A stretch of DNA of 64,000 nt, taken from Pyricularia pennisetigena (lineage: Eukaryota > Ascomycota > Sordariomycetes > Magnaporthales > Pyriculariaceae). Shown here one piece after another: positions 56,483 to 64,000 of the stretch (position 1 is the stretch's first letter; each line of letters begins with the position of its first letter). The stretch lies in contig NC_043744.1 of the NCBI RefSeq assembly GCF_004337985.1, positions 4,313,417 through 4,377,416 on the forward strand, in the 5' to 3' direction. The notes under the pieces are model-generated. The model worked only from the letters and a program-made list of their open reading frames with translations, was not told the origin of the DNA and did not search any database. Made by a program: the position numbers and the translations under genes.

Positions 56483-57130
56483 CTAGCTCATGCTCTCGGC
56501 CTTTTCCTTCAACCCCCGACCCCACTCGACAAAGCCCTTCTGGATGCCAGCGGCGTTGGTCAACCACACAATCCTCGCAATGACGCCACCAAACGTCTCC
56601 CAGGTCGTGTAGACGGTGCCGCCCTGGCCGTCGTCGACAAACTCCTGGACCCTCTCGCAGTGCAGGCCGAACATGCAGTACGTCCACTCGACGCGGAAGC
56701 CGTTCCTCCCGTCGGCCAGGGCCTCGCAGGCCGTCACCTCCATCGACTGCACGCGCGGGCTCGACGTGGGCTTGTGGTCCATGAAGATGGACATGTCGAA
56801 CCGCGCGCCCTTGGAGAGGTAGTCGGGCCCCGTCAGCTCGGCGGGGATGCCGCCGGCTGCGGAGGAGGCTGGGTCTGCGCCGGGCGAGGTGATGGCGATT
56901 TTGCGGACCCAGTTGTTCCAGCTGTGTGGGTCCGCGTAGCCCGGCGCGTGCAGCACGATGCCCAGGCAGGTTCGCGGCGGCGCGGCCATGCGCACGCTGC
57001 TGGCTATGGTGCAGTAGCCGTGCTCGCCAAACTTGGGCGTGGGGAATGGCTGGTCCAACCACCGCGTGGACTCGGCGTCGTCGGCTGAGATGGCTGGCTG
57101 GAGGACTGTGGCGGTAGTGGTTGCCATCAT
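56483..57130 (-). CDS. SRPBCC/START-like domain protein
   Basis: A single exon encodes 215 residues (MMATTTATV; the second Met at 57125-57127 could also start). No signal peptide or membrane segment, so it is likely cytosolic. Features of the fungal SRPBCC fold are the early strand FGEHGYCTIASSVRMAAPP, the AWNNWV-like helix SWNNWVRKI, a mid-protein MSIFMDH segment and the WETFGG strand before the long C-terminal helix. This helix-grip fold binds hydrophobic ligands in a deep cavity and includes polyketide cyclases and lipid carriers. The ligand here is unknown. A run of 16 T lies just upstream of the start. Confidence 0.72.
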   Translation of the reverse strand: MMATTTATVLQPAISADDAESTRWLDQPFPTPKFGEHGYCTIASSVRMAAPPRTCLGIVLHAPGYADPHSWNNWVRKIAITSPGADPASSAAGGIPAELTGPDYLSKGARFDMSIFMDHKPTSSPRVQSMEVTACEALADGRNGFRVEWTYCMFGLHCERVQEFVDDGQGGTVYTTWETFGGVIARIVWLTNAAGIQKGFVEWGRGLKEKAESMS

Positions 57131-59820
57131 TTTCTATTTTTTTTTTTTTTTTCCTTCTTTTTTCTTTTGATGTCTGTTCGGAATCGTGCTATTTTGTGGG
57201 GAAATTCCAAAGCTGATGCAATTGGCGGTAGTTTACTGTTCAGCTCTGCAAATTTATTCGATAGTGTTCCAGTCCGTCGACTGGTGAAAAGCCTAGTCGC
57301 GGTTCCTTGCAGTAGCACCGGGATACTTGTTTAGTAGATCGTTGACGTACGCGTGGCGCCACCCCCGAGGTAACAGAAAAAAATCTGCCCCACCGTAGCC
57401 AGAGTTTCGGTATCACGTGATAGTGCTGGGTCATGAGATGCAAGACCGAAGCATCCGAGAAAAGGGACAATTACTGAACCTCGGGCGCGTGCTTACTTGC
57501 TGGGATTTAAGCGACCCTGCAGCTTTTCATGAGAGTTGCGACCTAGCACTACTGGAAACCAAGCTTTGCCTGCCCTGGCTGAAATCTTGTCGAACCAGTA
57601 CCGACGATGGAAATGACTCCAGCCCGTCACAGATATCGGACTACTAGTTAACCACGAATGCGATGCCTTGCTTTGTACCTACGTTTTCGATTTCATGCAC
57701 CAATATCGTAGTCTGCGCCCGAATCTGCATGGACTTACCATTTCAACATTGCAACATTTTTGCAAGAGTGCGCAAAATCCCTCCGAACACTTTAACTTTA
57801 GCTTTGACATAATATGCGGGCCTCTTAGTCACCGCATTAGCGGATGTGCGCATCCCAGAACGGAGACGATCCCGAAAACACCACGCCTGTACCCGATCTC
57901 AGCATGGCCCGTCGTATCCGTATCTTGGCGTGCTCAAATATTTACCAGGAAATTTTCTGCAATCTCAGGTTTTGATATGATCACCCGACATTTGTTTGTC
58001 AACAGCATAAACACAAAAATTTGACAGGTTGGAAGCAGGCGAGCTGGGATAAAATATGTTCCTTTCCGCCTTAGCTTTTGAGCAATCGACTGGAAGATCT
58101 CGGGCCCAAGGAATTCGGAATTCCCCATACAACTCTGTACATAACCTGTGGGGCCGCATCTCGTGTCTAACTTGGAGTGACTTGGTGCCGACGTAGCTGT
58201 GAGCTTCTCGGGTCCGTACGGAGAGGTTGAAAATCATGGCGCACGAATTATGGAGAAGATGTCACTCGTACTCAGATAAAGGTGTAGGTTAGTTGGGCTA
58301 CAGGTAGCGTACCTGATTTCACACGTTCCCTGACGCCGACTTTGACCAACATAAGAACCGACTCCAATATGGGAGAATATGCCTCGTATCACAAGCAGCG
58401 GGCTTGACATTTCCAGAACCCTCATGTGGCCGACAATATCCCACCTAAGGCGGAAGTGGAAATTGAGACTGGGACTTGGAATTCGACTCGTATTGCCTTT
58501 CAGCTCTGCATTGTAGTCTATGAAGAGGCCGAAGCGCATAGCCAAGGTTTTTTTCCTGTAATTTTTATTACAGAATTAAGAGTGAAACCATCATCCTTTT
58601 TGGTTCTGATGTCCAAGTCGATCTGGTGCCAGGATACGTTTACGATCACTGGGTTGAGATTGAAATGCCATCGGTCATGGGCCGAAATGATAACGACTCG
58701 ACTTGCAAAAAATAGGTTGAAAATGCAACTGCGTCTTTGTTCCTGCTATCGGTATCGATTGGAATCGCACATTAAGAATGATGATATATTATTGCCATTT
58801 GAGGGTATTGCATTTCCATTTCCCCTTGTCGTCAATCGCCATGTAGTCCTTGCCAATGGAACGCGTTGACGTGCCCAAGGCATGAAAGATATCTGTAGTT
58901 CTGTACCTTGACAAGCTGACAGGAAAGAACGGTGTTGTTTATCAGCGCAAGTCATTTAGCGAGAAACTTTTCTTTCAGCTTGGACTCTTGCTTGATCTCA
59001 ACCAGCATATCGGGGCTCTGGGGTCCCCTTTCAGTGTTACAATCGAACTTTTGCACAAGTTCACAACCGGCCGATCCTAGCTACAATGAGTGGTTGATCG
59101 AGTTTGTCGGGTGAGCATCGCCAGTCGTGGAAATCAAAATTCCCAGATTGTCGCTACGAGGAAGCCTGCGGAGTATTCCGCCATTGCTGCTTATGTATTC
59201 AAATTGTCGGTATGATCCGTCGTTCAGGTCAAAAGGCATCCTTGATTTCAACGACTTTTCCTCTCGCTTACTTAATTTATTCAGTTTGTCACTGCAACGC
59301 ATAGGATCTCTTGAAGTAAAACACTTAGGTTTGAATGGGCCCTTTCCTCAATGTGCATGCTTTCAAATCAGGTCGAGGAACGAGTGTTTGGGCCGCCGGA
59401 TCTGGCTGTTGTACCCTGTTGGAGGCATGACTCTGAAATTTGTGTGTTAGCATCGACCGTATGCATGAAGATCCCGAAGAGACCCTTTTATGCCCTGGTT
59501 CAGGCCGGTAAGAGGAGCTTCTGGTATTTTGTTGTTAAATCAACAAGATCTACCAAGTATTGTGTAGCTCAATACGGCTCGGTCTGAGGCTGAAGACCGG
59601 TTAGCATTGCCAGCCATAGTAGCAGCAATGACATTGGCACATCTTCATTGTGCATTCATGGATGTAAAAGCATTGTCTCATCTGCCTTTGTTCCTCTTTT
59701 TCTGCCTTTCCTCATCATTTTCGAATCATCAAGCATTCCTGCCTCTCTTTCTTCCTCATGCAGTGCTTTCCTTTCACTGCAAGCCACTCATTTCGTGCTG
59801 TTTGTCATCTTCGGTCCAAA
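57131..59820. other. Long gene-poor stretch
   Basis: About 2.7 kb without a credible gene. Open frames reach 147 codons (58426-58869) but show no family resemblance. The right end is pyrimidine-rich (about 59690-59765), probably the leader of the next locus. Confidence 0.45.
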
Positions 59821-60207
59821 ATGCAACCCTTCAAGGTTCTCAGGTGGCCGCCTTCCTAGGCATGGCCTTTACGGCATCGGCCCTGCCTATCGATCTCGTC
59901 AGGCCGGTCTTGCAGCCCGCAGTGTCAGCTCCCTGCAGGCCTGTTCGAATCCCGGCCACGTCTACCCTCAGAGGTGAACAAATCAAAGCAGCTTCAGACT
60001 CGCCCTGGCAAAAGCGTATAGGTAAGTGAGCCGCGAAGGAACCCAGTCACCGATCACATTGGAAAAGTCCTTGAGACATGGGTTTGCTACTAACAAGAGA
60101 AAAAAAAAAAACTACAAAACAAAATAGTGCGCAATCAAAAGGGCCCCAGGTCTCTCCATAGGCTTCTTTTCCCTTGGCGGAAAGGGAGATATTTAAGCTT
60201 GACATGA
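59821..60207 (+). pseudogene. Possible frameshifted small secreted protein gene
   Basis: ATG 59821 opens a signal-peptide-like start (MQPFKVL) that meets a stop after 12 codons. One base missing at about 59842-59846 would connect it to the other frame, which continues AAFLGMAFTASALPIDL, a typical signal-peptide core and cleavage region, and runs to about 60020. A GTAAGT donor is at about 60020 and a TACTAAC branch and AAATAG acceptor follow near 60092-60126, leading to a short basic last exon ending near 60207. The upstream DNA is CT-rich as for other secreted-protein genes. The whole model is tentative; an unbroken frame without the signal start also exists. Confidence 0.35.
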
Positions 60208-60336
60208 TGGCACGGTGCTTGCAAGTGGCTCCGGCCAGCGCCGAATCCGGCATGCGGGCCGAGGACGAAAGTAAGGACACGGTTTGGAAGATTCTTCTGT
60301 TGTGTTTCCTTTTTTATTTTTCTGAAATACAGTCTT

Positions 60337-61113
60337 TCAGAGCCAAGCATCCTCCATTTCCACGTCGCCATCCTCATCCACTCGGTCGCCAGATACCCCA
60401 TGACCCTGGTACTCCTGCCAATCCCACAAGCCAACATCCATGTCTTGGCCGCCAGCATCGCCCTGTTCCTGTTGCTGCGGCTGCTGCTGCCGCGACTGCT
60501 TCTCCAAGACCAAGAGCTTGTGCCTCATCAGCAGCATCCCCAGCGACTGCTCCCGCTGCCCGCGCCCCACCGCAACCGTCCCAGCGTCCACCTCGACCCT
60601 CGGCGGCTCGGACTGCGGCCGCTCCCTCCCCTGCCTCAGGAATGCCACCCGGGCCAGCTGCAGGTACAGACCCGGGCTTGTCAGTCGGCCGGCGAGGTAA
60701 GGGAGCAGCGCCGCGTGCGCCGCGATCACGTCGTCCGAGTACGTGGCCAGCTCCTCGAGCGTCTCGGGCATGGCCGTGGCGCCGGTGCTCTCGTCGCTGC
60801 CGATGCTGCCGCCGCCCTCGTCGTCGCTGCTGGTGTTTGCGTCGCTGTCGACGTCGACGTCGCCCGTCATGGTCAGTTGCGCTTGGTCGGCGGATTGAGT
60901 GATGGCAGCCGCCGTGGCCAAGAGAGAAGCGAACTCCGGAGAGGACTCCCACGTGTTTTGCTGTGGGGATGACGACACATTAGCGTCGAAAAGGGCGTCC
61001 CCGGCCTGATCTGGGCTGCGCGAGGGCGCATCTGCCCTCCAGGGTGAGCTTTGAGGGCCTGATTGCTGGCCAGTGCTGCTGGTGGGTGTCGAGGGTTGAG
61101 TGTTGAACGACAT
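60337..61113 (-). CDS. Hypothetical low-complexity protein
   Basis: A single exon encodes 258 residues. It is rich in Ser, Gln, Asp and Glu with an acidic block (DVDVDSDANTSSDDEGG, about 84-100) and a Gln-rich run (about 208-218). A central segment (about 115-200) with ELATYSDDVIAAHAALLPYLAG and LYLQLARVAFLR looks helical and may be the only folded part. No signal peptide or membrane segment. I do not recognise it; a nuclear or cytosolic regulatory protein would fit the composition. Confidence 0.65.
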   Translation of the reverse strand: MSFNTQPSTPTSSTGQQSGPQSSPWRADAPSRSPDQAGDALFDANVSSSPQQNTWESSPEFASLLATAAAITQSADQAQLTMTGDVDVDSDANTSSDDEGGGSIGSDESTGATAMPETLEELATYSDDVIAAHAALLPYLAGRLTSPGLYLQLARVAFLRQGRERPQSEPPRVEVDAGTVAVGRGQREQSLGMLLMRHKLLVLEKQSRQQQPQQQEQGDAGGQDMDVGLWDWQEYQGHGVSGDRVDEDGDVEMEDAWL

Positions 61114-62061
61114 TCTGGAGGATTTGTGATGGTATTTGGACGCAGTGAGCAGTGTGCGTATAGTATTGAAAGTAAACCTGGACTTTTCTGGTGCAAATGC
61201 TTGATATATATGCTGGTTGATTTGCAGGCAAGATGGAGAGCTTGACAGTCAGAGTCGACTTCTTCTTGGAAACGCTTGCGTGTAGGTATGATTAGAGCTG
61301 GCAAGTACAATGGAGGAACAGAACAATGTCCATGAATCCTCCCAGAAGAAGTTATGAGAGGAAGGATCATTTATATACTGAAAAAATGGGTGGCTAGGTA
61401 GGAGGAATACAGCAGTGGCGTCCAGCGTGCATGTGCATGTTTGCATTGTCCGGTGTATAAACCTTTTTTAATTATTCTATTTATCACCTTGGGCTGGCCA
61501 TCAATACATTTTACAGCAGTTTTAACCAATCATGGAGTCCTAAAAGATAATGCAATGGATGCAGACAACCTCTTACGATGCAAGAAACAAGTCAGCATGT
61601 CCGGGACTGAGAACTCACAGCTATCATGATAGCCAACATCAAAATTTGCTCGTCATTTGGGGTTAGATCAATACACAGTTGACTATAGCACGTGAAAGCT
61701 GGTTTTGATCAAGCTGTCGACTGGAAAAAAAATAGTAAAAAATGCGTAAGACTTGGTGTACATGCAGTTTGACTTGGTCTTTCCGTAGGTTCTGCGTCTC
61801 CAACACATTTTCCCAAACTAAATCCCTGAGATAAGACAGGGAGCGATGTGATCTAATTCGCAAATCATTATTATGTGACAAATCACGGGCCTTCAAACAT
61901 TGTGTGCATGGTACTTGTGCACCTAAAGTTTATGATGAGGACCTGAATGGTACATGTATTAATACAAGCGTTGCCAGGTCAACTGGCTATTTCTGTGCTC
62001 TCTGTCTCGATGGAAACATAAAAAGATAAAAAGCAAAAACCAGCAAATGCAGTGTCCAAAA
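61114..62061. other. Intergenic region, no gene seen
   Basis: About 950 bp between two minus-strand genes; short chance frames only. Confidence 0.5.
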
Positions 62062-63066
62062 TCACAATCCGAACATTCTAAATCCTCCCAAACCCGGCAG
62101 CTGGGTGATGGGCAAATTTCCCACCGGACCAAACCCGGCCCTCTGGCCCCCAAACAAGCCAAAGCCCGGAGTTCCTCCCATCCCGAACCCTCCGCGATCA
62201 TCTCTGCCGCCCATCGAGGTCCACGACTGCCAAGCGTCATTCATGTTGATGTTGATCCTCTCCCTCCTCGGATCGCCCCTTGAGTTCTCCTCCTCGTTGC
62301 CACTGTTGTTGTTGCTATTGCTATTGCTGTTGTACCTCCTGTAGTCCCGACTGTCGTTCTGGCGGTGGAACGAGTGTCTCGCGTACGAATTCCTCCGGTC
62401 CGCCCCGGACGGCCGTCGCTGGTACTGCTCCTGCCTGGGCGGGCTCTGCCGGCGCGGAATCTCCTCGTCAAAGTCCTCTTCCTCCTCGCGTCGCCTCCTG
62501 CGCTCGTCCTCCTCGGCCCACTCGCGCCTGCGCCTCTCCTCTTCCTCCTGTATCTCCTTTTGCCGCCGCTCCTGCGCCAGCCTCTCGCGCTCGCGCTTGC
62601 GCTGCGCCTGCTCCTCCTCCCACTCCTCCTCGCGTCGCTGCTTTTCTTCCAGCCGGCGCTGGCGCAGCTCCTCGCTCGTCTCGCCGTTCTTCTCGGTCGG
62701 CAGAGGAGGCGGCGCCTCCGAGGCGGCGTAGTCGAGCGGGTCAAAGGCGCCGTAGCTGGACTGCGCCGCCGTGCTGAAGCGCGCGTCGGCCTTGCTGAAG
62801 TTGTTGGAGTACTGCGTCGATGCCTTGGGCGCCGCCTTGGCGGCTCCGGGGCTGACTGGGCCGACGTCTACGTAGTCGTCGTCCATGGCGTCTTGGCCTT
62901 TTGTCTTTGGATTGCTCTTGGCTTTTGCGTTGTCTTTGGTCGGCTTTTCGTTTGCTCTTGTGTTTGCGTTTGAGGTTGTCGGCGGTGGGCTGCGTTTGTT
63001 CAGGTTCAGAGGAGGTGGGAAGGCGTCTTTGCCCGAGCGTGGGTTGGTACTGCTGGCGCGGTCCAT
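62062..63066 (-). CDS. Hypothetical charged coiled-coil protein
   Basis: A single exon encodes 334 residues. The N-terminal 115 residues are Pro/Ser/Lys-rich and disordered. Residues about 125-200 form a long Glu/Arg/Gln-rich coiled coil (EEKQRREEEWEEE and similar). A region rich in Arg, Ser and Asn follows, with an Asn/Ser run near 245-255. The C-terminus is glycine- and phenylalanine-rich (GFGLFGG). No catalytic motif is visible. The composition resembles RNA-associated or scaffold proteins, which is only a suggestion. The ATG at 63064-63066 is the first in frame. Confidence 0.7.
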   Translation of the reverse strand: MDRASSTNPRSGKDAFPPPLNLNKRSPPPTTSNANTRANEKPTKDNAKAKSNPKTKGQDAMDDDYVDVGPVSPGAAKAAPKASTQYSNNFSKADARFSTAAQSSYGAFDPLDYAASEAPPPLPTEKNGETSEELRQRRLEEKQRREEEWEEEQAQRKRERERLAQERRQKEIQEEEERRRREWAEEDERRRRREEEEDFDEEIPRRQSPPRQEQYQRRPSGADRRNSYARHSFHRQNDSRDYRRYNSNSNSNNNSGNEEENSRGDPRRERININMNDAWQSWTSMGGRDDRGGFGMGGTPGFGLFGGQRAGFGPVGNLPITQLPGLGGFRMFGL

Positions 63067-64000
63067 GTCTGGAGTAAGGTGAGAGCAGTTTAAATGATTA
63101 GTCCTGGTGCGGATATCTCGGAGTCTGCTGGGATCAGCTGCATCAATTAAAGTCGGGGTCCTGGTGGATCAAACTGGTGGCGGCATGGAACTTCCAATGA
63201 TGACGAGCGGTGCAGTACTCGAGTTCTAGATATAGGATACTGGAGGCAGACAAATCGATCATTTATTCCTTGGAAGCTGTCTACCCAGATGTGATCCACA
63301 TGCACACCATCCTAGACGACTACCCTACCATTTTCCAGGCTTGCAAAATGGCACTGACTGGGCGTAAATAGCCGTGGAAAATGGCATCACCCTACCGTCT
63401 TCCAAAAGAATTCTATCGAGCAATGTTGGTCAGTTCAGCCGTGTCTTGGGCGAAAACAAACACAAAGCGGGGCAAATCGCAAGTTCCGACGGTTTCAGGG
63501 TTGTTGAACATTCGATTGCCGTTGAAGAACATACGATGACAAGCCTTGACCCCGGCCGCCACGGACTCGGGCAGGGGTCTTGTTCATGGGCACCCTTATT
63601 GCAACGTCAAAACCAGCCCATTTGGGATCATCAGGTCAACATCTTGACCCTAGTCAAGACAGTTTTCGGGTTTTTCCGAATCGTTTTGGTGCGGAGCATC
63701 GTTTCATCTCGGAGATCTTGTGTATAAGGAGAAGGGCAAGTCCCTGATGAAATTGAAAAGAAACTAACGCAGGTGTTCACTGGATTGCACCTGACATGTT
63801 GACGAGGTAGATAAACCGCTTGCTTTGCTTTTTTTTGCCCTCTCCCCTCTTCTCAGGTGTAGTTCCTTCCAGATCAGAAGCTCAGTCATGAATCTCTTGC
63901 AAAATTCTCCAAAATCCAGAGAAAAGAAAAGTCCCCATCCAGATGAAATGCAAGATTTTATTTGTTGATGGTAGCACTTTCAGCTAGATTCCATCCAGCC
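63067..64000. other. Window end, no gene seen
   Basis: Upstream region of the last gene and flanking DNA; an open frame of 117 codons at 63374-63727 has no recognisable feature. Confidence 0.5.

Noticed and set aside
58426..58869. 147-codon plus-strand frame
   Set aside because: Isolated, lacks homology or features, and composition looks random.
59930..59960. TTCGAAT motif as a tRNA T-loop
   Set aside because: Flanking bases do not form the required stem and no D-arm or acceptor stem is present.

Overview
The window looks like a piece of a filamentous ascomycete nuclear genome, most probably a Pyricularia (Magnaporthe) species or a close relative. The signs are short GT-AG introns of about 60-120 nt with CTAAC-type branch sites, many small secreted protein genes, Pezizomycotina-type housekeeping genes, and an 85-residue secreted protein at the left end that closely resembles the rice-blast avirulence effector AVR-Pia. 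A run of N at 42305-42390 marks a draft-assembly gap. The species assignment is inference from gene content.

Left accessory end (1-5.8 kb): an AVR-Pia-like gene (minus strand) lies head to head with an unrecognised 107-residue secreted protein (plus strand). Both have two cysteines exactly 41 residues apart, so I propose the second as a new MAX-type effector candidate. They sit in AT-rich, repeat-bearing DNA, followed by a decayed open frame and a third small secreted protein gene (2855-3371).

Housekeeping core (5.8-44.5 kb): Mpv17/PMP22-family protein, mitochondrial dihydroorotate dehydrogenase, acyltransferase-3 membrane enzyme, two adjacent paralogous secreted cell-surface proteins (the first broken by a frameshift), aldo-keto reductase with an 11-nt microexon, Atp25-like mitochondrial protein, Pmp3-family proteolipid, Prp22 splicing helicase, Arb1 RNAi factor, inositol polyphosphate multikinase, Clp1 mRNA 3'-processing factor, Git3-type GPCR, class I glutamine amidotransferase, exopolyphosphatase and a CoA-transferase family III enzyme. 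Most genes are arranged as divergent or convergent pairs; nothing resembles an operon or a complete secondary-metabolite cluster.

Right accessory end (44.5-64 kb): gene density falls. It holds a four-cysteine secreted protein (possibly Alt a 1/Hrip1-like), a cysteine-rich secreted protein, a solitary cytochrome P450 with paired palindromes upstream, a nearly 4 kb stretch without genes, another secreted protein with a pyrimidine-rich leader, an SRPBCC-fold protein, a probably broken secreted protein gene, and two low-complexity hypothetical proteins. The most promising undescribed material is the divergent effector pair at 98-1682. Splice sites were placed by eye from reading frame, GT-AG signals and protein-family fit. 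No transfer RNA, ribosomal RNA or CRISPR array was seen.
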